Shown: positions 25,086 to 36,253, counted from the stretch's first letter. The stretch: DNA of 64,000 bases from Nelumbo lutea (GCA_022828595.1 JAKGHH010000007.1:62360727-62424726); one strand, 5' to 3'. Translations and numbers: made by a program. Notes: generated by a model from the sequence alone, not told the origin.

Positions 25086-25731
25086 TGAGCTTCACTGCGA
25101 CGACAAGTATTTTTTTTTCAAATAACCAATTTTTTTCTAATTTTTTCAAACTACCTGTTTTCTTTATATTCATTTATACTTAAATAAAATACAAAAAAAA
25201 AAAACATCAATTACAAGATAGTTTGATCAAGATCAGAATTCACCCCAAAATTTTTCATTAATAAATATGAAAAAGAATTTATTGATTGATGCTTGTATTG
25301 GGGAGATTTTCTCCTTGGTCATGTACAAAAGTAAATTTATATATGAATTGGAGTGGAAAAGTAGATGCTTAATTTGCAAATTGATCGAGTTGAAGAGATT
25401 GGTTCAATGTCAATGTGCTTTCCCTGTAGGCTGCTTTGAAAACCAAAGATTTTAAGCTTGAATACTAGTCCTTTCTCCATTCAACGGCTTTGAAATATAT
25501 TTTGCCTTCCCACTTCTCTGTAACCACTAACCAGCAATGTGATTTAATTTAGACTTGGGATCTGGCAATGTTGCAGCAAAGAATGTCAACTAAGTTGCAG
25601 ATCTTTTAATTCGATCTCTTGATTGACCTCTTCAATTGACTTGAGGCTCCTGCATTCCTCTCCTCCCATGACCACTAGCCACTCAAACGAGAAGTAAGGT
25701 CGAGAAATTGATCTTCATTGTAAGGAATTGT
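25086..25731. other. CACTA interior, no recognised content
   Basis: AT-rich. Open frame 25,267-25,455 has no recognisable domain. Confidence 0.4.
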
Positions 25732-27673
25732 TGTTAGACAATTCTACCCTTAGCTCCAATCAGATTGATGTACCTTTTGACATTTATTGTAAATGAATAA
25801 AGTGCATAATTGATTCATGTTTTTGTGGTGTGTTTTTGTGTAATACCCTTAAACTGGACATTTAAGAGACTCTTGTTAGTTTAAAATCTTCACAGCCGTT
25901 GGATAGATCTGTGAAGATTTATCCTACCAAGGCTGACACTAATGTGCTGCCAAGTTGGTTGGTGTGGCTTATCTCAACTGGCTAGGGTGAGACTTGAGGT
26001 ACATGTAGTGTGGGTTTTCTTGAAACCCTGAACGGGACAAAAATTCCAATATTGCCTTGGATCTTGGAGATAGATGGGCAAAACTGGAATGTTACACCTG
26101 ACCCCTAGATTTGATTATGGTACTGCATTGGGTGTCCAATTGGGTTGTCTTTGATATGTCAATCAGTGATATCCTTAGAAGGGGTCAAAACCTGGGTATG
26201 TTGGAACAGTCCAAGAATTCATCTGAGTGGTTGATCATAGTGACAAGATCACCTTTGTTGGACAAAGTGAATGATCGGGGGTGCACTCTCTCTGATGGAA
26301 ACCTAAACTACCGGTAGTTGATTTCAACCGTTGAAATTTGTTTTTGAACAATATATTTATATAAAAATATACATTTATACTATGGTTTCAAAATGTTTGT
26401 AAATGGTTTTAATTCCCGATATCCATGTGAGTAGAGAGTGCAGCACTATACCTTGAGCCGAGGGAGAGGTTCTCTCTTGTCGGGCAGTGTTTAATCATTA
26501 TGGGCTGAGAGGTTAAGTATAGGACCATTGAGGGTAATACCTGATGGGCTAATCTTGCATCTGCCCACAGTTCATGGGTTTTCATAAGGTATCTGTACCC
26601 AAGGACCATTTAGTGTAAATGTTGGGCCCATTAAGAGCACATGGTGATGGACTTAGGGGTTCACTGTCTTCTATAGTGAATTCGGCTAGGCCTTATAACA
26701 AAGGCTAGGCTGAACCCATGTGGTTGATGTGTAAATCAATGTTTGCATCCCACGCCATACAAGGAGAACCAACTGTGCAGTAGGTTAAGAGGTTAAGTGA
26801 GCACATAAACTTAATGATCCTAAAGGCTAATTCGAACTGGGTTAATAAGATTAATTAAATAGGGGTAGATCTGAGATTCGAATCCGCAAATAAGATAAGG
26901 GATTATCCTTATCCACTTAAAGAGCCCAAATCCAAATAAAGATTTGGATCAAAGAAACTCCTAATTTGATTCAGAAGGCTGATCTTTATCTGCAGATAAG
27001 ATATGGGATTATCCTTATCTCATAAAAAGAGTTCAGATCCAAATAAAAGATTTGGATTAGGAAACTCCTAATGGGATTGGGTGATTCTCTCTTTAATGCT
27101 ATAAATAGGAGAGCAGGGTGGACCTCTAGAGACACATTCACAGTTCGCTGAATATAGAGAGAAGACTTCACAGTTTAACTACTTTTGTCTTCTACTCTTT
27201 TCTCCCCTGCTCTTGCCGCCCCTACCCAATTTGATCTCCACCTGTGGTAGTGATCAAGAATCGTTCTTGATATTGATTCTTGCTAGAAGAAGCAATTTGA
27301 AATTGTGCTCACCAGCCCTCCACTACATTTTTGTTGAAGAATTGGGTTCTTGCTGAAAATTTTGGTTCTTGTTGAAGAGTCATCCTGCTGATTCTATTTC
27401 ACCTCACACTGTGTCATTTTCAGTAGGAGCAGCTTTTGGTTTTCTCCTTAGGCATGAACACCTTCATTGGAAGTTACTGTTACTCCGTATCAAGTATATC
27501 CCTCTCCCTTTTGGATTCAGATATGGTCCAGTTTGGTTCAAGATTGATCATTGAAAAGACAATTTCCGAAAATAGGGAATGCGATTCATATATGGGAGAG
27601 AGAAATTCTTGAAATTTCGCCCAACTTTCCTGCAGGGTTTGGTCATCCATATGATGGATCTCTCTTCCCTACA
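25732..27673 (+). mobile_element. Solo Angela-type LTR inside the CACTA element
   Basis: Starts TGTTAGACAATTC, ends ..ctcttccctaca; 1,942 bp. Flanks attgt (25,727-25,731) and attat (27,674-27,678) form a 5-bp duplication with one mismatch. No internal region. It lies just beyond the 3' end of the TELO2 fragment, so it entered after the capture. Confidence 0.9.
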
Positions 27674-27734
27674 ATTATAAGACCACCCATGGGATGCTTG
27701 AACCCAAATTCTTCCTCTGCCTCTTCTTATCATA

Positions 27735-28199
27735 TCCTTGCATAGCTGGGAGCATAAATGCTACTGCATATACAGGGGATTTATTTTTTGACAAGTCCAG
27801 TTGGCTTTCTTGTATCTTTGTTGATCGTATGCTCCATCTTCATGACTTCCCCACTTTGATCTGATTTGGTTTCAAGGGAAGATCTCTCTCATAGCGATAT
27901 GACCAACTTAAAGGTCCTGTGTCTGAGACCTCTTTCCAGGAACCTGCTCTACGAGGTCCTCTATTACTAGGCAAAAACCATGACTGGCTCTCTAACATTG
28001 ATGATATAAGTATCTTCTTATTTCGTTCTGATCTGATGATTTTAGCATCTGCAAGCTCCTCAGCTGCATCAGTCATTACATCAAGTATCAGCATACGTTG
28101 ACTAAAATCCACATTAGGAGAGTATAATAGTTTGTTGAGGACATCCATAGATTCAAATGGACATGTGACAAGCAATGCAACATCGAGTGTTCTTTCCAC
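27735..28199 (-). pseudogene. TELO2: TELO2 (Tel2) gene fragment, block B, captured by CACTA
   Basis: TELO2 is the Tel2 component of the TTT co-chaperone complex that stabilises PI3K-like kinases (ATM, ATR, TOR); the plant gene is embryo-essential. Minus-strand reading: VERTLDVA, then LLVTCPFESMDVLNKLLYSP, VDFSQRMLILDVMTDAAEEL, RAGSWKEVSDTGPLSWSYRY, ERDLPLKPNQIKVGKS, a TGA at 27,840-27,842, then RWSIRS and FMLPAMQGYDKK. The order follows plant Tel2. A segment expected between LDVA and LLVTCP is missing, an in-frame internal deletion. An acceptor (..tctatcag) immediately precedes VERT. The TGA stands where the family has Arg, a CGA-to-TGA type change. Homology fades by 27,735. Confidence 0.85.
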
Positions 28200-28525
28200 C
28201 TGATAGAATAAGAAACAGATAAATAATCAGGAAGGATTCCTTTATCACCTAGTCAAATTAGTCCTGTCATAATAGTCCAGATTAATCATTTGATAAGAGA
28301 AAACCAAAGAGAAAAGAGAAGAAATGAGAGCAAAAAATTTCAATGGGTGGAGAAAAGCTGTCTATTCTACCAATTCGCCTAGTGGTAAACGGTAATGCTG
28401 TCAATGGACTCCATAATCACAAAACTAATCTGGCATCTAATCCATTTATGTAATTGGATTGAATGTGGATTCAACCCCATCTGATCCGATTAAAATCTGA
28501 GGCCAATTCTTCATCATCACCACCG

Positions 28526-28760
28526 AAGCCTTGTTCCAACTATATAGGGTGAACTACATGAATCCTATTTCACCATTTCATTCTGTTTAATGATATATTC
28601 ATTATTAAACTACGAGTAATTAAATCATTTCTTACTACTTAAACCCATTTTCTTCTTGGTCTGTCCCTAGCCCTTCTGACCCCTTCAACTTGCAATAGGT
28701 GGCTTCTTCATATGGGTGTTGTAGGAGCTCTTCCATGCACATGACCAAACCATCAAAGTA
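28526..28760 (+). repeat. RTE-LINE-like 3' tail remnant
   Basis: 'ttccaactatatagggtgaa' then 'ctacatgaatcctatttca' resembles the 'atcccaac.a..tggggt.g.ctacatg.atcc' tail of plant RTE-type LINEs. Compare 32,662. Confidence 0.4.
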
Positions 28761-28879
28761 TACTTTCTATCATTTTATTTCCTATTGGAGCTACTCTAGG
28801 TTTTTTTTTTTTTTGATCAGCATCTACTCTAGGATTCCTTTCTAGTTTTATGATACACACATAATTATGTGGGGCCATT

Positions 28880-29020
28880 ACTTGGAGTGATGGTAAAATT
28901 TCAGGCTGTCAAACATGAGAATGTGGGTTTGAGTTTGAGAGCAGCCACTTTGTGGGACCATATCCAATCTAACCCTCCCAAGACCCTAGATAGCTGGGAC
29001 CAATATTGGGCAATGGCCCT
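28880..29020 (+). repeat. AU-type SINE remnant
   Basis: A B-box-like 'tgggtttgagttt' is followed by 'agagcagccactttgtggg' and 'aaccctcccaagaccctaga', ending 'gggcaatggccct'. This order matches the plant AU SINE body. Related to 43,120-43,312. Confidence 0.6.
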
Positions 29021-29284
29021 TACATACGTATTATGTATATGCATAGATAATAAATAATCATATAAAATTCGTAACCAATGAATTTAATAGTTCATATTTA
29101 TACAAATTTATTATATATGTATATAAAAGCTAAAAATAATTAACTTTTTTAGTTTTTTTCTTTATTTTAAAGACAATAAAGTGGACTCAGATTAAAATCT
29201 GATCAACATCCCTAGATCTGATTGGATTTTGGATAAGATTTGGATGTGGCTAGATCGGATCTCAATCTGACCTGATTACAGCCC

Positions 29285-29894
29285 TAGTCGGCTAATATAT
29301 AAACTCTTCTAATCACATGGTAAAAGTACTGCCCCCACCCCCTAAATTATATAACAGAACAAACCACATTACCCACACTTAAATGCATATAAAAACTAAA
29401 ATATCCTGCAGTTGTCACCCTTACATCAAATTCTAACAAGTCCAAATCCAAGATATCCCTATTCTTTAATGGGCAGACAAGGGCAGGGTGCATTGCATCA
29501 TGGATATAGCCATATAGGTAACACATTTTAGGATAACCAAGCAGGGGCTACATTTGGTGGACCTTTGGACCAAAAAGACCACCATGTTAAAAACAAAAAA
29601 CCCGCTATTTTGTGCCTAATATTCTATCTTCTTTTCCATTAATTGCGTACCCATCTGATTTTCCCCTTACAATCATCAGATAATGGATGGGATGGTTAAG
29701 ATCACATGATTTGATCAATTTCCACCTTTTAACATACCCATGCTGGTCACATAAAGTGATGGATTTCATCAACACAATGTACTCGTGTTGTATTGATAAA
29801 TCATCTTTTGCTGTCTTTCCAACACAGATTAGGATTCATTTATAGAAAAATCACTCTGAGAAAGTAGACAACTCAAGAAACTAACAACTTGCAC
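29285..29894. other. CACTA interior between TELO2 blocks
   Basis: No coding similarity seen. Some of it may be retained TELO2 intron. Confidence 0.35.
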
Positions 29895-30428
29895 CATCTC
29901 GGTCATCAGGTTTCCGTAATGCTCCAATTAGAAACCAGCTGTGAGAATTTTCTTTTTAAGTCTGCATCATCATCTGTCAAATCATATGGTTGCAAAGATG
30001 AGTCGCTTAAGGATTCAGAGTTTCACACTTGCATCATCATCATCTTCTTTGTCTTCTTCATCAGATATAGTCATATTATTTAGCATTGATGGATCAATAA
30101 TCTCATCTGGATCAATCATCTTTAACTCAGATAACTTCTTATTTTTACGCTTCGTTTTGGTATTTATTCTGGCATCAGCATTGTCTACTTCCTTGTTTGA
30201 CCCAGTAATAGAAGATATTTTCACATCACCATGAATCTCTTTTTTTTCCATTCAAACTGGATGAAATCCCCTTGGATTGGGTAGAAAACCCAAATTCCCA
30301 GTCAATAGTTTCTCCATTGAAACTATCATCAAGGTATAGAGGATTTTTTGGGTCAACCACTTTAGAGAACACCAATGCAACAGAGCTAGCCATTCTCCTT
30401 ACTAAATGCATAGGACTCTCCAGCCTAC
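29895..30428 (-). pseudogene. TELO2: TELO2 (Tel2) gene fragment, block A, captured by CACTA
   Basis: A splice acceptor (..ttctggcag) precedes the exon at 30,428. Minus-strand reading is RLESPMHLVRRMASSVALVF, SKVVDPKNPLYLDDSF, ETIDWEFGF; then a frameshift at a homopolymer (plus T-run ~30,240-30,249); then KKLSELKMIDPDEIIDPSML and an acidic SDEEDKEDDDDAS stretch; a second frameshift near 30,015; SLSDSSLQPYDLTDDDADLK and FSQLV; a further break near 29,945; ALRKPDD. This is the central and acidic part of plant Tel2. A possible donor (gatg|gtgcaag) ends the block at 29,895. The order A then B on the minus strand matches the parent gene. Three frameshifts exclude a Tel2 product. Confidence 0.88.
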
Positions 30429-31090
30429 CTGCCAGAAGTTAGGATAAGATAATGAGTAAACACAACATCTGCTCAGGCGGTAAAATACTGTACCAGATAC
30501 AGAAAGAAAAGAACCCTACAGCTTACTGAACCTTTCCTCAAGGAGCAACAAAATTTGGAAAGCATGAAATGTTATGAAAAATAAAGCATAGTCTCAAATA
30601 TCATTAGCTCGTGAAACTATTTTACAGATGAATAGAGATTACATTTGTTGTCAGATATAATACGATCTCTCATGAGAAATCAAAAGTTATATTATTCATT
30701 TTCCATGCTAGATATGTCTCTGAAGAAAACAACACATTGGAAGAAAAGAATGGGAAAGGATACGGGTTTGCTGCTCTATTGGAGCTGAATTGAACAAACT
30801 CGCGTTTTGACCATACTCCAACCAAACTCCATTGGGTCAACAGGAATTATTCTTCTGGATGTGGATCTTCTGGAATAGAGCAGTTGTATATGTTACTGCC
30901 TATTTTGGGAACTCAGTTCTTTTCATTTTAGTATCAATTAGAGGTATCCATCCTGTGTTTTTATTTTAAATATATGTATTTGTTGATGTTCTAGAGGAAC
31001 ACTACAAATGCCTCATGATCCAGAATGAGGAACAGCTGGGTTTACAAAATATGAACTACATTTTCTGGGATTTAAGCAGGAAAGAAGTAC
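30429..31090. other. Non-coding stretch between MAP70 and TELO2 fragments
   Basis: No exon recognised. The minus-strand acceptor for block A lies at its lower edge and the donor of the MAP70 exon at its upper edge, so it would be an intron of a hypothetical chimeric transcript. Confidence 0.35.
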
Positions 31091-31237
31091 CTGAAAGAAC
31101 CTCCGCTCCTCCAGCCATTGCATAATGGGCATGACTTTTTCATTATCATCTTTCCACTCGTTAGCCACCACAGCTGCAACTCGATTAGCTGAAACTTTAA
31201 TTCTTGCTAGTTCCCTCTCTAGTGTCCTTTTCTCATC
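31091..31237 (-). pseudogene. MAP70: Complete internal exon of a MAP70 gene, captured by CACTA
   Basis: MAP70 proteins are plant coiled-coil proteins that bind cortical microtubules. The exon encodes exactly 49 residues in one open frame: DEKRTLERELARIKVSANRV, AAVVANEWKDDNEKVMP and WLEERRFFQ, characteristic of this family's coiled coil. It is bounded by an intact acceptor (..attttccag|gatgag) and an intact donor (ttctttcag|gtactt). No neighbouring MAP70 exon was found, so only this exon was kept. Unlike the TELO2 blocks it has no stop or frameshift. Confidence 0.88.
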
Positions 31238-33133
31238 CTGGAAAATCATAGGACAAGGGAGTAGCTCAACTCAGAATTTTGCACCCAAATAAAAGCTTCA
31301 AATATCACTGACCTATGAGCACTTACCGAACTAAAGTAGTTAAAGTACCACTCACTAACAGGCTGGCTCTTACATTTAATTCAGAAAGCCTGAAAGTGAA
31401 GTCAACCCAGGACTCCGGGAGTCAGGTAGTGGACTCAGGAAGTCATGTTCCAAATGCCATTTAATTTATAAATATGTGGAAAAATTTAAAAAGCATAAAA
31501 ATATAAATTTGAAAATGAATCACTATCACTTTTCTTTTGTTAAATTTAAGCGATATCTTGATCATCCCAAGAAAATTCAAATCATTAACCTTTGTTAGTA
31601 TATAAAAATATCATTCAATGGACAAGGCTATCACCAAGCATGATTTAGGAATCAAATTCACCAATTCTTTTCTATTGACTTCAACATTAAAAAAGCCTAT
31701 AAAGACTAAAGATTTTAGGGATTTTTAGATTGTACTCCACCTCAGAATTCTGATTTGAACTATACACCTACAACAATTCAAATTTAGAAACACCTCCACC
31801 TATAACATTCATACGAGCTGGCATCTATCTCCAACTGTACGGTGGAGCTAGGATTTCTGAGGTTGACTGAACAGTAAAAACCCCAAGATTTTATGAAATA
31901 GTTAGCTAATAAAACCATCTCACAAACAGGGGTAAAGGATTGTTAGGGGGAATGGGTTATGCTAAACCTATCTCCAGTTTTTTACATGCACACATGAGAG
32001 AGAGAGAGAGGAGAGAGAGAGGCACCAGAACGTTGGTACTTGGTAAGTATCCCTGTTCTAATAAGGGTACTAAAATAGAGGGAGGTCATCTGCTATGGAA
32101 AGCAGAAACCAAGGACCAGGTTCAATAATTGAAAGTTGAAACCAACTCAATTTTCTGGTACAGATTACGTGGGGCTTTGTGAGAAGAAGTCTATGAGCAC
32201 TTTAACTATGTAGATTTCATAATATCAAGCTAAGCATATAGTATATAAGATTAGACATTTATTCCCAACTATTAAAAATATCACAATAAAATGTTTAGCA
32301 GTATAACCACATAATTAGTGGATCATCTAAAAATGAGGAGAAAGAGAGACACACACAGGTGCTAAGAATTCAGATATGGAGTCTTTTGATATTAGGGCTA
32401 TTTCAGTTATTTTACATAGTAATGTGGATTTCAGCCTATTAGTTGGAACTTTATGCATTATTGTATTGGTCTCTCTCAGTTTGAACTTTATCTATTATTA
32501 TATTAGTTTAATTGTACCCAAAATTTCAAAGCCATTGATTAAGTAATTAGAAACTTGACTCTTTGATGTGATTGCTTGAATATGCACATTTTATCTTAAC
32601 AGAAGGTGTTTGGGAAGTAATGTATGATGGCATTTCTTCTGATGCTCAACTTAACTAAATAAAACCTAATCCCAACCATATGGGGTTAGCGACATTGATC
32701 CTGTTTTACCATCACACTTTTTCTAGGGCCATATCTGTTGTTAAATTGTCAGCCCTGAAATCATTTCTTACAACCTCAACCCATGTTCTTTGGGCATGCC
32801 TCTATCTCTTTTTAGACCCTTTCGTCCTGCATAAAATTCTTTCTGCTTTGGTTGATATGGACATAAATTAATAGGGCCGACAATGGGTCCTTGGCCTAGG
32901 ATACAATGATTTGTTGTTCCTGCCAGGATCTGAAGGAACATAAAGCAATAGTGTCTGTAACAGAGTTAACTTTAGTAGGTCACCTTAACAACATAAATAA
33001 AAAGTGAAATGAACCTTTGTTTTGAATTCATGAAATCTCTTTGTGCAAGTGCCTTTTGCCTTTTCTTACTTTGATATCTCTTACTTCTTTCAGTTCCATG
33101 GCGTAGTAACTTTCATGTTGGTTCCAAGCACAG
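31238..33133. other. CACTA interior with scattered repeats
   Basis: Mostly unrecognised, AT-rich. Contains a (GA)n run at 31,996-32,022 and an RTE-like tail at 32,662-32,860. Confidence 0.4.
32662..32860 (+). repeat. RTE-LINE-like 3' tail remnant
   Basis: 'taatcccaaccatatggggt' then 'tagcgacattgatcctgttt' and 'tcatttcttacaacctc' match the tail of plant RTE-type LINEs and their SINE partners. No ORF of the LINE is present. Confidence 0.5.
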
Positions 33134-33214
33134 ATGAAAGAAGATGAGCCTTTGAACTTTGTGCTTATAGATGGTACATGGAGCAACTCAGCTGCAATGT
33201 TCAGCCATTTGAAG
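33134..33214 (+). pseudogene. Exon fragment of a DTW-domain gene, captured by CACTA
   Basis: DTW-domain proteins are tRNA-uridine aminocarboxypropyltransferases (acp3U modification). The 27 codons read MKEDEPLNFVLIDGTWSNSA then AMFSHLK, containing the family D-x-T-W motif as DGTW. An acceptor-like ..caagcacag precedes and a donor ..ttgaag|gtacga follows. It lies on the plus strand, opposite to the MAP70 and TELO2 fragments, so it was captured separately or inverted. No other exon of the gene is visible. Confidence 0.72.
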
Positions 33215-35690
33215 GTACGATATAAACACTCCTACTAGTGTATTAAAAGGCAAAGGCATTAGAACCAACATCAAGAATAAAACTGGATGCATCATTTCCT
33301 CATATATCAATTATCATAATAAACATTTTATTCCAATGGGATAAGCTAAAAAGGCATAGAGAAAGCTTGAAGAAGTTACTGAAATATTCTATTACATATA
33401 TTTCTTTGTACATGCTTGAAGAAATGCATCAAGGCGATGCATTTCTTCCTTGTTTCCAATGTAAATATTTATTTAAAAAGGACATTGTAGAAAATTTTGA
33501 AGAATTATAAACAAATTTACATTTGTTTGAATAAAGTTACATTACCTTTTACAAAATAAAAAATAAATTATAAACAAATTGCTGTGGAAAAGCCATAGAA
33601 AACCATATAGCAGATCAGTAACTCTTCAGCTTCAAGGCCTTGAAATAAGGTAAAACGCAGTCTAAAAGAGTCAAACTTTTTGTTTTTATTCATGACAATT
33701 CAAGTAATTCAAACAAGTAAGAAAAGAGAGGAAAAATTTGAATAGAAAATACTCACGAAAAGAAAGAAAAACTCTTCACTGAAATACTTAGCCCCCAAAC
33801 TGCAATATGGATGGTATTGATAAAAAAAAAAAAAAAAAAAAAACTGCAATAAGGATGAGTCCCAATGTGCTCCTTCCTAGCTAACAGACCATCAGCTAGC
33901 TGATTGGCTGATCTCAAGATCAAGCAGAATGAGGTGTTCCCACCAGCCAATTGTACTCCTCAACCAACTTGCAACCACTTGTAGATCTCTCTCCCTCCCC
34001 CTAGACACTATAAAACCCAAGAAAATGGAGATGTGAACCACTAAAATTGACATCCACTCAACTTTAATGGAATCACCATTACCAGCAGGACCAAGATAAA
34101 CCTGTAAAACCTTTCTTCATAGTCCTGAAAACACCACCTACTCTTGAAAGTCCTGGATTACTCAAGAAAAGTTTTAAGTTCCAAACCAGGTCTTTGTCTC
34201 TTTGAAGATGTCTCTCAAACCTTTATAAGGATTGACAAGGTATTAAGTTCCAATCTAAAGATACTCTATGGGCTGTGTGGTCCATGTAGGCCTTGTACAT
34301 GGGATTTTCGTCGATCTTATTTCATTATGTAATAGAAGTACATTGTCTATCAAGGAAAAATACTAGAGAAATAAATGTCAGAAAAGAAAATCCTGACATG
34401 AAGGCCTCTTTCATGTGCACTTCACCAAACTTCACACAAGGGGCATGAATTTCTAATGGTGCACCTTGTGACATTTTTCTTGCCCCTCACCATGAGGCAA
34501 GCCTTGGATGCCTATTCAAATGCTGAGGAGCCTAATATACATCAAAGAGAAACTCCATGGCCAGGCAGTAATGGCAGGAGAAAGGAGTTTTTGGATCCTG
34601 CATCCTGATTCTAGATTCTCATCACATTCTTATTCTTTATTCATAAAAAATGTCCATCCCCAATAAAAGGACTTATTTGGGCTTTGAACTAATTTTTACA
34701 TGGTGGCATTTCTTTCTAGAACTTGTCCCGTTGCTTGCATTATGAAATGTTCTGATAGTCACCATGCAAATGTATGGCATTGTGCAGAGTTCTTGTTTGT
34801 ACTTATTTACCATATTCCATGATTATGACGCAAATTTGTTTTGAAAACTAAAGCTTGAAATTAACTTCTGATGGGTTTTCTGAATGTCTTAGAAATAGAT
34901 TCTAATGTTTTTGATCAGTAACGGTAAAGGAGATTCGGATGAGCCACAAATTAAAGGCAAAATACAAACAGAAACAGGTGTTTGGATAATACTAAAAAGA
35001 CAAGGTTGCATTAGATTGTAGCACTATAAATTGAACCAATACAGTATTAGATATTAGAAGGCTGATCTCCAAATGGTGAACTCATAGTTTGCAAACTCAT
35101 CAAATTCACTATAAGAGCATACAAGTCAAGCTCATCATCATATCCAAACCCAAATACCAAAATCCAAATATTAACAACCAAGTAAACAACAGAACCAGCC
35201 ATCTAAGTCAAGCTCATCATCATCTCAGCCAGCAAGTATAGTGTCAAACTCTTAAAAATGATTCCAAGCAATTTTACAAAGTTATAACCTAGGTTTTCTA
35301 TTTATTGATGAGGTTTCAGCAAAATTTAAACATTTAAAAATACTTACGAACTATATTAGGATCAAATGCCAATGTGAGAAAGAGAGATTTACCTGTCGAT
35401 CTTCCTTTACAGGTTTGAGTTTCAGTTTTTTCCTCTTTCTTAAATCAAAGAGAGAGAGATATGACTGAGAAAGAGCCAACGCAATATTAAAATTAATACT
35501 AACGCAATTTTAGTATTAAACTAAACCAACGAAAGGAGGATAGCTATCCTAGGTCATGTAGGCTTTCAATCTTACCTTCTATCGGTGATGAACGAACAAT
35601 GCTGCGTCAGGAAATTAACCCGAGCTTCAGATCCATCTCCCTCTTCTTACTGCACTCTAAGTTAGCGGAGGATCAAATCAAAGCTGGTGG
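33215..35690. other. CACTA interior, no clear genes
   Basis: Poly-A run at 33,823-33,843. The minus strand at 33,850-33,950 reads ILRSANQLADGLLARK, faintly like the RNase H tail of non-LTR elements. Two short minus-strand segments resemble 5' exons followed by donors: about 35,578-35,650 (..gatagaag|gtaaga) and about 35,400-35,440 (..gatcgacag|gtaaat). Confidence 0.35.
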
Positions 35691-36150
35691 AGAGATCAGA
35701 TCAGAGAGAGAGTGAGGGACGACTGAGTGAGAGAGGCAGATAGATGACTGAGAGAGAGAGAAGCAGATCGATGACTGAGTAAGAGAGAGAGAGCGTGAGT
35801 CGCGAGAGAGGCTGAGAGAGAGAGAGGGCGGACTAAGCGAGAGAGAGAGAGAGAGACGAATGACTGAGTAAGAGAGAGAGAGCGTGAGTCGCGAGAGAGG
35901 CTGAGAGAGAGAGAGGGCGGACTAAGCGAGAGAGAGAGAGAGGCAGAGAGACGACTGAGAGAGAGAGAGAAGCAGACGAGTGAGTAAGAGAGAGAGAGAG
36001 AGCGAGTCGCGAGAGAGGCTGAGAGAGAGGGCGGACTGAGTGAGAGAGAGAGGCAGAGAGACGACTGAGAGAGGGAGAAGCAGGCGACTGAGTAAGAGAT
36101 AGAGAGAGCGCGAGTCGCAAGAGAGGCTGAGAGAGAGAGAAAGAGGGCGG
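35691..36150. repeat. GA-rich minisatellite
   Basis: Four main units beginning 'gactgagtaagagaga' (35,774; 35,862; 35,977 as gagtgagtaag; 36,087), each followed by 'gagtcgcgagagaggctgag' and 'gggcggact'. Period is about 90-115 bp, within (GA)n. The minus-strand open frame 35,833-36,120 is translated repeat, not a gene. Confidence 0.85.
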
Positions 36151-36253
36151 GAGGTAGCAGTTTTAAATGATTGCCGCTAAATCAATCTTTCTTGCGGCAG
36201 TCGTCAAACAACCAGGTCGAAAACTGCCGCTAGAAATCTTTTTTCTTGTAGTG
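36150..36253. repeat. Right subterminal and terminal region of the CACTA element
   Basis: Contains attgccgctaaat, cttgcggcagtcg and aactgccgctagaaatc, then ttttttcttgtagtg. The terminal CACTACAAGAAAA (inverted) is a standard CACTA TIR. Confidence 0.8.

Larger units (their letters stand above)
28393..29284. mobile_element. hAT-like non-autonomous element with nested repeats
   Basis: Left 'aatgctgtcaatggactcc', right '..ctgattacagccctag' (inverted ctagggctgtaatcag), with 'atctgatccgattaaaatc' phrases near both ends. The two end regions are separated by unrelated sequence that includes the RTE-like tail (28,526-28,760) and AU SINE (28,880-29,020). It sits in what would be the intron between TELO2 blocks A and B. 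No clean 8-bp duplication was identified. Confidence 0.5.
24889..36253. mobile_element. CACTA-type element carrying host gene fragments
   Basis: The right end is ..ttttttcttgtagtg at 36,253, i.e. CACTACAAGAAAAAAG inverted, a CACTA terminus. Both ends carry a family-specific cluster of 'ctgccgctaga' / 'actaccgctaaaa' / 'agcggtagt' motifs (24,890-25,085 and 36,150-36,240). The Copia RNase H frame stops at 24,888 (SLAILAV) and resumes at 36,254 ((Q)MLLLEIGFPLSSPP-like), so the insertion is bounded by its target. No CACTA sequence or 3-bp duplication is found at the left end, and about 20-24 bp of Copia are missing, so a small deletion removed the left TIR. No TNP2 transposase is seen: non-autonomous. 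Cargo is fragments of TELO2, MAP70 and a DTW gene. Later insertions are the LTR at 25,732, the hAT-like element at 28,393 and a SINE. Confidence 0.75.

Noticed and set aside
33753..33950. Minus-strand segment with LRSANQLADGL considered as LINE RNase H
   Set aside because: Similarity too short and no other LINE domain nearby; mentioned only within the CACTA interior entry.
35833..36120. 95-codon Ser/Leu-rich open frame on the minus strand
   Set aside because: It is a translation of the GA minisatellite; frames in such repeats stay open by composition.
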